Shown piece by piece: positions 1 through 7,912 of a stretch of 16,923 nt of DNA (positions are counted from its first letter, which is position 1; each line of letters opens with the position of its first letter). The notes below the pieces were generated by a model. It saw nothing but the letters and a program-made list of their open reading frames with translations. It was not told the origin of the DNA and made no database searches. The stretch covers positions 1 through 16,923 of the forward strand of contig CALAXO010000184.1 in NCBI GenBank assembly GCA_937894955.1, written 5' to 3'. Origin of the DNA: an uncultured Clostridia bacterium. GTDB taxonomy: Bacteria; Bacillota; Clostridia; Christensenellales; CAG-138. A program made the position numbers and the translations under genes.

Positions 1-1583
1 CCTCAACCGCGCCGCGCTTACGCTCCCTGCCCATATAAACACCGTCCGCCGCATTGAAAACACGTTCCCGGTGCAGATAATGGAACACCGGCCTTCCGCC
101 TGCGCAAAACTTCAAATTCAGGTCATCCGTAAGTTTTTTTGCAAGTTCAAGCAGTTCCGCTTCCTCTTGCTTTGTTTTTTCGGCGGAATCGGGAAAATCC
201 GCAAGTATTGCAAACTCCGCGCCGCAATTTGCCGCAGCAAAATCCTGCGCCGCAAGATAATGCGCTTCCAATGTTTCCGCCGCCTGTCTTACGGACTTTT
301 CTGACGTTATAAGCACCGGCACGGCAACAAGCGTTCGATTTTCCTTCCCGATGCCTCCGCGAAGCGAAAGGCGGGGAAGAGGGCGTGGTTTTTTTAACAC
401 AGGCATCAGCCGCGCTTCTATTGCAAAAGCTGCCGAAAGTGCGGGCATCAGCCCGAATATTACGGTCAATACCGTAAACCATACACTGCCGCCGGGATTT
501 GCGGGGAAAAAAGCCGAGCCGAGTCTTCCCGCCGCTGCCGCCGCAGGCGCAAGAAGCGCGGCCGCAAGCAATGCTTCAAAAACCGCAAGCAGTGCGCATT
601 TTGCCGAATTCGATAATTTTACGCATTTATGTTTTTGAACATCGGCTCTTTTTCCCGAATCGGAAAAAGCACTCGCGCCCTCCTCGTTTTTTATTCCTTT
701 TAATCGTTTTTTACCTGCACGAAGCGCACGAATCAACTCCTGTTTCCCCTCTGCAAGCAGCCGGCAGCCCACAAGCGCGCGGCGCCCCGTCCGTCCTTTT
801 GAAAGTTCGAACGCCGTCCGAACCACGGTTTGTTCCGATGCCGACGTTCGCTCCGAAATTTCAGCAGCAGCATTAAGATAAAGCTGCTGCGTTGACTCGT
901 CGGAAGCCGAAAAATCCGCTGCCTCCGCCAGTATGCGGCGAGTTATGTTCAAATCTTGAATGCACTCCGAAAAATCCGCATCATCAATTCTCGATAATGC
1001 GGCAAGCACATTCTGCAAGGCTGCCGCACGCCCTGTTCCGAGTGAATCCTTACCCGCCGTGCATACAATGCCGTACACAGCTTCAAGCTCCGCCCACCGA
1101 AGCATCGCGGGAAGCATCTGTATTTCACGCGTTGTCAGGGGGCTGTTTTGCTGGTACTCATCAAAAAATTCAACCGCCGCAAAGTTCGCAAAGTTTTTTT
1201 GCAAGCACTGCACAGCGCAGACTGCCCGCCGCCTCGCCCTCCGCAAAGCGCGGCAGCCGTCCGAATTTCTGATTTTCCGCTTCCGCAGCGGCAATTCGAA
1301 GCTGCTTTTCAACACGATAGTATTCGTTCACGAGCACTTCTCCGACCGCGCCGCAAAAAACGTTGCCTGCGGCAAGCGCGTAATTTCTGCGGTATTCCCC
1401 GTTTAACCCGCGCCGCATTTCAAACAGTCGCTTTTTGTATGCCGTCCGCCGCAATAAGCCTGTTGTTCTTTTGATTTTTTCAACCGCAATTTTGCTCAGT
1501 TCATGCGCCGCTGCGCTGAGTTCAACGCTGTTTTCGTTCCGCGCTTCCGCAGTCCGTCGACTTTCATTATCAAAACGATTCAT
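1..1583 (-). CDS. cyclic beta-1,2-glucan synthetase-like protein (N-terminal part; frameshifted, runs off left edge)
   Basis: This is the 5' portion of a very large glycosyltransferase/phosphorylase of the NdvB/cyclic beta-1,2-glucan synthetase type, a membrane enzyme that builds beta-1,2-glucan. Frame 1 (1583 down to a TGA at 1170-1172) encodes 137 residues including EYYRVEKQLR and FGRLPRFAEG, which resemble the family's N-terminal region. Homology continues in another frame from about 1195 to position 1, open for about 398 codons. That stretch holds EFFDEYQQNSPLTTREI, two hydrophobic segments (about 565-485 and 490-415), the GT84-like stretch LVAVPVLITSEK with EAHYLAAQDF and FAILADFPDS, and the hallmark FHYLHRERVFN followed by GVYMGRERKRG. 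The switch falls at an A7 tract (T7 at 1194-1200); six A's would join the frames. It is therefore a sequencing indel, transcriptional slippage or a pseudogene. The GH94-like C-terminal part lies outside. It follows the DUF5665 gene by 21 nt. Family recognition is from memory of motifs. Confidence 0.8.
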
Positions 1584-1604
1584 TAATCAATACCGAACCT
1601 TCTG

Positions 1605-1997
1605 TCATTTTCGTGCTTTTTCAATAATGTCTATTATGTCCGAAATAAAATCCGCAATGTACGGCAAATTGCTTTTTGCCAATGCCTGAAAAAGATAGAC
1701 CATCACCGCTCCGAGCACCGTCACGCCGACCGCCGTGCCGAAGCCTCGAAGCAATCCTGTCAAAAAAGCGCGGCGAAATATTCGTTTTTCATTCGAAGCG
1801 TATTGCACATAATCCAAAAAATGTGCCTTTTCAAGCGTATAAGCAAATGAATTTATCGTCCTTTGAAGCTTTGAAACTTCCGCCGCAGGACAGTTGACGA
1901 GTTTGCGGTTCCGTCTGCACTCCGTTTTGAGCACCGTTTTTCGGTTTTCAAACTTTCCTTTTCTATTCATATCCGTAGCGTCTGCGCAGATGTGCAT
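1605..1997 (-). CDS. DUF5665-like small membrane protein
   Basis: A small protein of unknown function resembling the DUF5665 family. A basic N-terminus (CRRNRK) precedes a conserved stretch beginning near KLQRTINSFAYTLEKAHFLD, then a glycine-rich hydrophobic membrane segment (GLLRGFGTAVGVTVLGAV and onward), and a C-terminal amphipathic tail (IADFISDIIDIIEKARK). The start is uncertain. The ATG at 1997 has only GGGA close upstream, and an internal ATG at 1970 has no clear ribosome binding site; the conserved part is included either way. It opens the transcription unit downstream of the terminator at 2090-2116, and the giant glucan synthetase-like gene starts 21 nt after its stop, so the two are probably cotranscribed. 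Function is not inferable from sequence. Confidence 0.7.
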   Translation of the reverse strand: MHICADATDMNRKGKFENRKTVLKTECRRNRKLVNCPAAEVSKLQRTINSFAYTLEKAHFLDYVQYASNEKRIFRRAFLTGLLRGFGTAVGVTVLGAVMVYLFQALAKSNLPYIADFISDIIDIIEKARK

Positions 1998-2089
1998 AAT
2001 TATTCCCGAAAGGGTTCCTGTCGAATGAATCTTTTCAGATTTTCGTTCGATTTTTTCGGTGCAGCGGTATTCATTGGGAAAAGCGAAAG

Positions 2090-2116
2090 AAAAAAACGGG
2101 TGTGGACACCCGTTTT
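2090..2116 (-). terminator. rho-independent terminator of the YggS-SepF-DivIVA unit
   Basis: On the minus strand a perfect 10-bp stem (AAAACGGGTG / CACCCGTTTT, arms 2093-2102 and 2107-2116) with a 4-nt loop is followed directly by a run of seven T's (2090-2096 on the plus strand are A). It sits between the DivIVA-like gene (stop at 2175) and the DUF5665 gene (start about 1997). This separates the two minus-strand transcription units. Confidence 0.9.
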
Positions 2117-2174
2117 GATGCTGGCTCTGTTTTGTTTTCGGCGTTTTGCTGTCGGTTCGGCAGCGTGCATCGAT

Positions 2175-2387
2175 TTACTGTTCGTCCGCCGTTTCCGAAT
2201 TCTCCTCCGTTCCGTGTTCCGGCTTTGGATCCAAATTCATCTGCCGCGCCGTGCGCAGCATTTCAAGCTCCGCCTTCAACGCCTGCATTTCCGAATAAAG
2301 TTCATCAAGAAAAGCATCCACCTGCCCGATATCATAGCCGATGAACGAACGGTTAAATTTTTTGTTGATTATATCTTCACAGTCCAT
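2175..2387 (-). CDS. short DivIVA-domain protein
   Basis: A 70-residue protein matching the DivIVA N-terminal membrane-binding domain: FNRSFIGYDIGQVDAFLDEL at about residues 11-30, followed by a short helix likely to form a coiled coil (YSEMQALKAELEMLRTARQ) and an acidic tail. Full DivIVA/GpsB-type proteins are longer (GpsB about 100, DivIVA about 160 or more residues), so this is either a minimal or truncated member. A GGAGA ribosome binding site lies 6-10 nt upstream of the ATG. It follows sepF in the same direction by about 140 nt and is the last gene before a strong terminator. By family and neighbourhood it probably acts at the septum or poles in cell division; the exact role is inference. 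Confidence 0.8.
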   Translation of the reverse strand: MDCEDIINKKFNRSFIGYDIGQVDAFLDELYSEMQALKAELEMLRTARQMNLDPKPEHGTEENSETADEQ

Positions 2388-2473
2388 AAACGGTTCTCCG
2401 AATAAGCCGATGCGGCATTGCGCTGCCGTCGGACGGGTACAATTGTTCCTATGGTGTCAATGCATCCGAACGA

Positions 2474-2495
2474 GCAGAGGGGCGAGCCCCTCCGC
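2474..2495 (-). other. 9-10 bp GC-rich hairpin between sepF and the DivIVA-like gene
   Basis: The minus strand reads GCGGAGGGG-CTCG-CCCCTCTGC, a stem of 9 bp with one G-U pair and a tetraloop. No T-run follows, so it is not a standard terminator. It lies in the roughly 140-nt gap after sepF, where related genomes usually carry other genes. It could be an RNA processing or stabilising element. Confidence 0.5.
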
Positions 2496-2527
2496 AGTCC
2501 GGCACTGACTGAAGCAAAACATCCGCA

Positions 2528-2962
2528 TCACTCCCTGAAGCCGTCGGAGCTCCCGATTATATCATAGTTTGCGGGCGCAACCAGAAAAATCCTCGCGGAG
2601 ACTTTGTAAAGCCTTCCGTCAACGGCATAGCATGCGCCGCTCATAAAATCGAGTATGCGCTGAGCCGTTTCAACTTCGATCTGCTCCATGTTCACGATGA
2701 CGGGCTTTCTGCCCTTCAGATTGTCGATGATGTTTTGTGTGTCTTCATAGCTGACAGGGCGATAAACGATCATCTTTCCGCATTTGACCCCGGGAAGGTT
2801 CACAACGTTCCCCGTTGACAAAACGCGGCGTTCCGTGGATTTTTTCCGTTCCTCGGGAGCAGTCTCCGTCTCTCGGAGATCGTCCTCCGGTTCTTCGTCG
2901 TACTCGACATCGTCCTTGCCGAATCCGATATATTCCATGAATTTGTTTAGGATCTTTGCCAT
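2528..2962 (-). CDS. sepF: cell division protein SepF
   Basis: SepF (YlmF) is a membrane-associated protein that polymerises and bundles FtsZ filaments at the division septum. The 144-residue protein begins MAKILNKFMEYIGFG, the amphipathic membrane-binding helix expected at the N-terminus. A variable acidic linker follows (EYDEEPEDD), then the conserved C-terminal core with VVNLPG, MIVYRPVSYEDTQNIIDNL, VIVNMEQ and AQRILDFMSGACYAVDG. The start at 2962 is chosen over a GTG 39 nt upstream because GGAGG lies 11 nt before it and because the helix belongs at the N-terminus. It lies downstream of the YggS gene and upstream of the DivIVA-like gene, the classic Gram-positive division neighbourhood. 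Confidence 0.95.
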   Translation of the reverse strand: MAKILNKFMEYIGFGKDDVEYDEEPEDDLRETETAPEERKKSTERRVLSTGNVVNLPGVKCGKMIVYRPVSYEDTQNIIDNLKGRKPVIVNMEQIEVETAQRILDFMSGACYAVDGRLYKVSARIFLVAPANYDIIGSSDGFRE

Positions 2963-3046
2963 TCGGTATGATTCCTCCAAAAGAATATTCTCCGTTGGCA
3001 CTTGGAGAAATTGGGCGGCGACAAACTCCGCCCGCGGTGCATCGGC

Positions 3047-3787
3047 CTAAACCCGCACCCTGCCGTAATCTCTTGCGCCGAAAATTGCGGAACCTATCCG
3101 CAGCATCGTTGCGCCCTCGGCAACGGCAGCTTTATAATCTCCGCTCATGCCCATTGAAAGCTGTTCAGCCGCAAAATTGGGGAAGGAAAACTCTCCCGCT
3201 GCAAGGAACAACTCCCGCATCTTTGCGAAAAAGTACCGTGTTTCGTCCTCATTGCCCGCAGGAGGAACGCACATCAGTCCTTTTACGGAAAGATTCCGCA
3301 TGTCGGAAACTAACTTGAGTAATTCGGGCAGCCCGCCCGGCAGAATGCCCGATTTTTGTTCTTCACCGCCGATATTAATCTCGATAAGAACGGGCTGGAC
3401 AAGCTCCGCTTTTTGCGCAAGCCTGTTTATTTCCTCGGCAAGCGCAAGCCTGTCAACAGATTGGATAAGCTCCGCTTTGCCGACAACATATTTCGCCTTG
3501 TTCGTTTGCAGCGCACCGATAAAATGCGGCCGAACGCCCTGCGCGGTGAAAAAATCGAATTTATCGCGAAATTCCTGCGCGCGGTTTTCGCCGACCTCCG
3601 CAAGCCCGGCCTTGAGCGCAGGCAGTATCTCCGCGCAGGTTTTGAATTTTGTTGCGCCCACAAGCCGAATTGCGGAAGGATCGCGGCCGGCTTTGTATGC
3701 TGCTTCCGCAATTTCATCGCAAACACGGCGATAATTTTCCGCAGTTTGAGCCGCAGCGGGCTCTTCATTTAACAGTTTATCTTCCAT
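3047..3787 (-). CDS. YggS/YlmE family PLP-binding homeostasis protein
   Basis: A 246-residue member of the YggS/PROSC family, a fold-type III protein that binds pyridoxal phosphate and buffers the PLP pool without a known catalytic reaction. Diagnostic stretches are IRLVGATKFK (Lys47 is the expected Schiff-base lysine), VGENRAQEF, HFIGALQTNKAKYVV, IQSVDRL, VLIEINIGGEEQKSGI, GLMCVPP and the C-terminal LSMGMSGDYKAAVAEGATMLRIGSAIFGAR. Length is slightly above the family norm of about 225-235 because of an N-terminal extension. AGGA lies 11 nt upstream of the ATG. It sits directly upstream of sepF and 28 nt after the HlyD-like gene, matching the conserved ylmE-ylmF pairing of Firmicutes. Confidence 0.95.
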   Translation of the reverse strand: MEDKLLNEEPAAAQTAENYRRVCDEIAEAAYKAGRDPSAIRLVGATKFKTCAEILPALKAGLAEVGENRAQEFRDKFDFFTAQGVRPHFIGALQTNKAKYVVGKAELIQSVDRLALAEEINRLAQKAELVQPVLIEINIGGEEQKSGILPGGLPELLKLVSDMRNLSVKGLMCVPPAGNEDETRYFFAKMRELFLAAGEFSFPNFAAEQLSMGMSGDYKAAVAEGATMLRIGSAIFGARDYGRVRV

Positions 3788-3815
3788 AGTTCAAATTTTC
3801 CTGTTTTCTTATATC

Positions 3816-5063
3816 TCACGGGATCCAATAGCGAACTCCGACGGCTATCGGCATATCCTGATCTTCGCGAACGTTTATCACCGCACGTTTGTCATCCGCC
3901 GAAAGCACGTTAACAAATATGCAGTATTTGCCGTCGCTCAGCAGCAATTCGATATACGGAACACCGTTTTCGAACTGAATTGCCTTTTTGCTGACGCAAA
4001 TATCGGAAGCATCGAACCGAACCGTCAGCTCAATGCAGCGCGTGTTCAGAAGCTCTGTCGGTGCGCCCTCAACTTTCAGAATATTTACGACTTTTTTGCC
4101 GCTCACGATAGGCTCAAGCGCAACAGCGGTATAGGTTCCGTGTCCCTTTGCGGCGATTGAATAGCTCCGTCCGCCGACACAGCGCAAAGCCTCATCCGCG
4201 CCGGTCAGAAACACGCAGTACCACTCATCTCCGCCGACAAGCCTGTATGCCGATGTGTCCGGAGCCGTTGTCCACGCCGCACCGTCTTTGCCCTTTATGA
4301 CGGACGAAACAAGGTCGCTTGTCAAAGTTGAGAGTTTGTCTGCGTTGAGTGCTTTTTCGTAATCGTCAAAATAGAAACTTACGAATCCGGATTCCTGTGA
4401 ATAAAGCACGTGCCGCTGGGTCTCCACAACCTCCGCAAGTGCATCCGCCTGCGAATAAAGGGCGCGAAGTGTTTCCGTTTCCTGCAAATTTTCGCGCAAA
4501 TAATCCGTACGCAATGCAAGCGCATCAAGAAGCTCCGCCTCCTGTCTGCGCACCCCGGCAGAGCTGCCCGCCATGAGTTCCTCTGCAATGTTCTCCTCGA
4601 GCAATGCTGTCAATTCATTATACCCGCGGATGGTTTTGTCCCTTGTTTCGCCGAGCAGTGCAAGCTGTTCATCGTAAATTTCAGCATTTTTGCGCATAAG
4701 CGCAGCTGCCTGTTCCTCACTGTATCCGCGGCGATATATCTGCATTATTTTTGTATCGGGTTCGACCCATGCGCCTTCCTCCGCAAAATAATCCGCAAGA
4801 TCAAATGCTTCGCTTGTGATAACCTTTTCTTTGCGGACAATAACAGCATTATAATCAACATCAACCGTGACGCTGCCCGTCTCGGCAATGCCTTCGGCAC
4901 CGCCGCGAACAAGTATCACGAGCACTGCAATAAGAATTGCCGCAAGCAACCCCGCAATTATCCAAAGCGGGTTTATCTTTTTTATGCGTTTGCGCTTAAG
5001 TTTTATTACATTATTTGTGTTCAATTCAACCCCCGATCGCTCTTTTTGCGGGATTGCCCGCAT
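3816..5063 (-). CDS. HlyD-like membrane adaptor protein
   Basis: A 415-residue single-pass membrane protein of HlyD/efflux-adaptor type. A basic N-terminus (KLKRKRIKK) precedes one membrane helix (about residues 33-52). A barrel-sandwich-like segment follows (VTVDVDYNAVIVRKEKVI), then a long helical, probably coiled-coil stretch (about 117-230), then beta-rich C-terminal domains. Such proteins are often found beside YggS-SepF genes in Clostridia; no transport ATPase lies nearby, so efflux is not established. The ATG at 5063 lacks a clear ribosome binding site. A TTG at 5024, preceded by GGGGG at 5-9 nt, is a credible alternative giving 402 residues. It follows the dUTPase gene and precedes the YggS gene by 28 nt. 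Confidence 0.7.
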   Translation of the reverse strand: MRAIPQKERSGVELNTNNVIKLKRKRIKKINPLWIIAGLLAAILIAVLVILVRGGAEGIAETGSVTVDVDYNAVIVRKEKVITSEAFDLADYFAEEGAWVEPDTKIMQIYRRGYSEEQAAALMRKNAEIYDEQLALLGETRDKTIRGYNELTALLEENIAEELMAGSSAGVRRQEAELLDALALRTDYLRENLQETETLRALYSQADALAEVVETQRHVLYSQESGFVSFYFDDYEKALNADKLSTLTSDLVSSVIKGKDGAAWTTAPDTSAYRLVGGDEWYCVFLTGADEALRCVGGRSYSIAAKGHGTYTAVALEPIVSGKKVVNILKVEGAPTELLNTRCIELTVRFDASDICVSKKAIQFENGVPYIELLLSDGKYCIFVNVLSADDKRAVINVREDQDMPIAVGVRYWIP

Positions 5064-5096
5064 ATTTTCGGCAGGGACGGCAAGCCTGCGGATGCT

Positions 5097-5558
5097 TTAC
5101 TGCACGCTCTCTGCGGGATCGTATCCCGTTTTTGTGCTTTTGCCGTACTGCCTGTCAAAATTTTCTTTATTTTTTTCGCAATACTTGCGATAAAGATCCT
5201 CCGCGCTCATTCCTGCCCGCAGGCACATGCTGACAAAGAAGTGAAGCACATCAACCAGCTCGTCCTGCAGGGCCTCGGTGTTGACAGGCCGTTTGTTCTT
5301 CCACCATTTGAAGTTGACCTCATCAAGAACCTCGCTCAGCTCGCTTATCATCGCAAGCACAAGCCTTTGTTCCCATTCCTCAACGGAGAATTCCAGCCCG
5401 CGCCGCGCCGCAATATCATCATTCAAAAGCTTCTGCATTGCAAATATCGCTGCAAGCCTGTCCATGTTTTCGAATGCGGAATACTCGATTCCGCCGTTCA
5501 GAACCGATTCCGCCGCAATGCGGCGGTTTTCGGCGGTTTTTTTCGTATCTTTTTCCAT
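5097..5558 (-). CDS. dimeric dUTPase / MazG-fold NTP pyrophosphohydrolase
   Basis: A 153-residue all-alpha NTP pyrophosphohydrolase resembling the dimeric dUTPase (dUTPase_2) family, which hydrolyses dUTP to dUMP and pyrophosphate using Mg2+. Visible features are the N-terminal helix LAAIFAMQKLLNDDI, the first metal-binding motif E73LSE76 in LVLAMISELSEVLDE, the signature NFKWWKNK (compare the family's fKyW), and the second acidic motif E100LVD103 in ELVDVLHFFVSMCL. The C-terminus is charged and has no obvious extra domain. Spacing to the upstream M16 gene is 55 nt and to the HlyD-like gene about 33 nt, consistent with one operon. Substrate assignment (dUTP rather than another NTP) is by family resemblance. 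Confidence 0.85.
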   Translation of the reverse strand: MEKDTKKTAENRRIAAESVLNGGIEYSAFENMDRLAAIFAMQKLLNDDIAARRGLEFSVEEWEQRLVLAMISELSEVLDEVNFKWWKNKRPVNTEALQDELVDVLHFFVSMCLRAGMSAEDLYRKYCEKNKENFDRQYGKSTKTGYDPAESVQ

Positions 5559-5613
5559 AGCGTTTTTTCAAACCTTTTCGCCGGTATCCGTGTTTCCCGG
5601 CACTTTTTGCTTC

Positions 5614-6883
5614 TCAGCGGCGTCCGCGAATGATGTCCTCGAGTTCCTGCGCATTTTCGGCGGTTCTTCCGACAAATACGGCGGTCATCTTTGAAAAGTC
5701 GCAGACTGTCGGCAGTATCGCACGAATATCGTCAAGTGTCACGGCATCGATCCTTCGGATAATCTCCTCCTCGGAAAGATATTCCGTGCCCATAAGTTCC
5801 GAGCGTCCGATTGCGGAAGAATGCGCGGAAGTGTTCTCGCGCCCAAGCAGATAGCCGGTTTTCATTTGATTCTTGCTGCGCGCCAGTTCATCGGGAGTAA
5901 TGCCTTTTTCGCAAATTTCACTGTATTCATCCAACATCAGCTTCAGCACGTCCGCAGCCTGCTTTTCGCCCGTGCCTGCATACAGCGTGAAATAACCGCT
6001 GTTGCGGTAGAAGGACGGAGCGGAATAAACGGAATATGCCATGCCGCGTTTTTCGCGTATGCTTTGGAACAGACGTGAGCTCATGCTTCCGCCGACGGCA
6101 TTATTCAGCATATAAAGCGGATACTGCCCGCCGGATTCGGCTGCAAACCCGGGGAAGCCGAGGCAGATATGCGTTTGTTCAACATCCTTTTCAAAAAGGT
6201 TGAACGACCTTTCCACTGCGGGGCTGCCGTAATTGAAATCGGGCTTTTCCGGTTATTGTAAAAGCCTTTTCGACAAGTTCGCGGAAGCGTGCGGGGTTAA
6301 AACAGCCTGCGGCGGATATTACCATGTTGTCCGGCTTGTAGAACTGTTTCATATAGCCCGTCAGCGTGTCCCTCGTGAACGCACCGACACTCTCCGCATT
6401 GCCGAGAACGGGCATTGCCAGCCTGTCCCCACTGTAATAGGCTTTGCAAAGCTCTTCATGCGCAAGGTCCTCCGGAGAATCCTCGTTCATTGCGATTTCT
6501 TCAAGCACAACGCCCTTTTCGCGCTCGATATCGTCCGGATCAAGCTTTGAATTGCAGACAAGATCCGCAAGAATGTCAAGCGCGGCGGGAAGATTTTCCT
6601 CAAGCACCTTAACATAGAAACAGGTGCATTCCTTTGAGGTGAAGGCGTTCAGATTGCCGCCGACGGAGTCAATTTCTTCTGCAATATCGGCCGCAGAGCG
6701 GTGATAAGTTCCCTTAAAGAGCATATGTTCGATGAAATGCGATGCGCCTGCTTCCGCAGGTGTTCTTTCAAAAACGGAACCTGCACCTATCCAGACTCCG
6801 ACGGAAACGGAGCGATAGTTTTCCATTGTTTCACAAACGATGCGCAGCCCGTTTTTCAGTGTTTCACGATAAATCATATTCAT
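5614..6883 (-). CDS. M16 family zinc peptidase, split by a frameshift (MlpA/YmxG position)
   Basis: An insulinase-type (M16B) peptidase. The 5' piece (6883 to a stop at 6191) holds the inverted zinc motif HFIEH (residues 49-53) and the third ligand in GVVLEEI (Glu129). The 3' piece (5614 to about 6243) holds the C-terminal half with GGSMSSRLFQSIREKRGMAYSVYS, the conserved R/Y substrate-binding stretch. The first frame ends in an unrelated tail, while the second is open back through PDFNYGSPAVERSFN. Joining them right after TITGK (A4 tract, plus-strand T4 at 6245-6248; three A's would restore it) gives about 422 residues, the normal family length. It occupies the place of mlpA/ymxG behind pnp-ylxY in Bacillus. 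A hairpin covers its start codon. Whether the break is real or a sequence error is undecided. Confidence 0.88.
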
Positions 6884-6913
6884 TGCCTTTTCCTCTTTCT
6901 TGAAAAGGCAATG
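6881..6913 (-). promoter_or_regulatory. perfect 12-bp hairpin covering the start codon of the M16 peptidase gene
   Basis: On the minus strand CATTGCCTTTTC and GAAAAGGCAATG (arms 6902-6913 and 6881-6892) are perfect inverted repeats separated by 9 nt. The final ATG of the stem is the initiation codon of the M16 gene, and the likely ribosome binding site GAGG straddles loop and stem, 8 nt from the ATG. No T-run follows, so a translation-control hairpin is more likely than a terminator. Confidence 0.65.
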
Positions 6914-6940
6914 CGCCGGTTTTAGTGCACATAAACCCTC

Positions 6941-7636
6941 TCAATCATATATTGTACCGCTTACCGAGCCTGTCGTCAACCCCTTTCCCGATATATAGTC
7001 CAAAATATACGGTAGAGCTTTTGAAAATGCCGCCGTCGGCTCGGCAAGCAGGATGTCGCCGCCGTTAGTGTTGCCCTCGGTGCGCTTAAATATGTCTTCC
7101 GCGCTGCCTTTTGTGCAGACAAGATCCAAAGTGCAAAGCACCGTTGTGAGCCCGAGCCTTCCCGCCGCGCGGTTGGACACGCCGGAAGCGCGGCTGCCGC
7201 AATAATAAACTTTCGGAACGGACCCTGCGCCCAGCACGCTTTCTATGCAGTCAAGCGATTTTTGAATATCTTTCAAAACAAAATCCACCCCTCCGTCCTT
7301 TGACGGTGCATAGCCCATGGTTGCGATTTCATGCCCTTGAGCTGCTATTTTTTTGAGCATTGCAGGACTGCGCTCAACCCATTCTCCGCTGACGGCAAAG
7401 GTTATGCGCACGCCGCGCTCCTCAAGCACCGCCAATATTTCATCCAATGCGGCGGCATCCCATGTTACGGCGCATTCTATTGCAACACACTGCCTGTTGT
7501 TTCCGTGATAGATCGGAAAGCCCGATACGCTCGCAGGCTGCGCCCTGTGCGACAGGCTGAGTGCAAAATACAGCCCGAGAATTATTGCCGCAAGCACCGT
7601 GTTTACAAGTGCAACCTTCAGGTTTCGTCTTCTCAT
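6941..7636 (-). CDS. degenerate polysaccharide deacetylase-like protein (YlxY position)
   Basis: A 231-residue membrane-anchored protein with a NodB/CE4 deacetylase fold. An N-terminal signal anchor (about residues 7-28) is followed by the NodB core. Fold landmarks are CVAIECAVTWDAAALDEIL, VRITFAVSGEWVERSPAMLKKIAAQGHEIA and GGDILLAEPT. The metal site appears lost: the usual TFDDG is T58-W-D-A, the two His of the H-x-x-x-H motif are Met107 and Pro111, and the RxPyG-type motif is YCGSRASG. It is therefore probably not an active deacetylase. The ATG at 7636 is chosen because GGAGG lies 7 nt upstream; an ATG 33 nt further up has no such site. It sits between pnp and the M16 peptidase, the position of ylxY in Bacillus. 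Confidence 0.8.
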   Translation of the reverse strand: MRRRNLKVALVNTVLAAIILGLYFALSLSHRAQPASVSGFPIYHGNNRQCVAIECAVTWDAAALDEILAVLEERGVRITFAVSGEWVERSPAMLKKIAAQGHEIATMGYAPSKDGGVDFVLKDIQKSLDCIESVLGAGSVPKVYYCGSRASGVSNRAAGRLGLTTVLCTLDLVCTKGSAEDIFKRTEGNTNGGDILLAEPTAAFSKALPYILDYISGKGLTTGSVSGTIYD

Positions 7637-7822
7637 AAGTTTTCCTCCGCCTTTGATTTCCGCCCGCATGAACAGCAGACGGGCTTTTTACAGAATATGC
7701 GGACGGGGGAGGGATATGACTTTTTCGAGGAGAGGTTTTCAAATTTCGCAGTATTTTTTAAAACCAATCGGAAAGAGAAAAAAAGTGTTCGGCCAATCAA
7801 AACGCACTTAACTCACCGCACA

Positions 7823-7857
7823 AAATGCGCCGACCCGCGGAGCGAGCCGGCGCATTT
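7823..7857 (-). terminator. terminator-like hairpin downstream of pnp
   Basis: A perfect 10-bp inverted repeat (AAATGCGCCG at 7823-7832, CGGCGCATTT at 7848-7857) with a 15-nt loop lies 55 nt beyond the pnp stop codon. On the minus strand the stem runs into TTTT and then GTG, so the T-run is short. It may terminate partially or protect the 3' end of the rpsO-pnp message. Confidence 0.65.
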
Positions 7858-7912
7858 GCTGCTTTGTTTCAGGCAGCGTTTGTTTTTGCCGCCCGTTTAT
7901 ATCCTTTCGGAA

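Noticed and set aside
2440..2460. Perfect TTGACA on the minus strand upstream of the DivIVA-like gene
   Set aside because: No acceptable -10 box lies 16-18 nt downstream of it, so a promoter is not supported.
4410..5633. Plus-strand open frame of 407 codons across the HlyD-like and dUTPase genes
   Set aside because: Antisense to two coherent genes, Cys/Phe/Arg-rich shadow composition, no domain.
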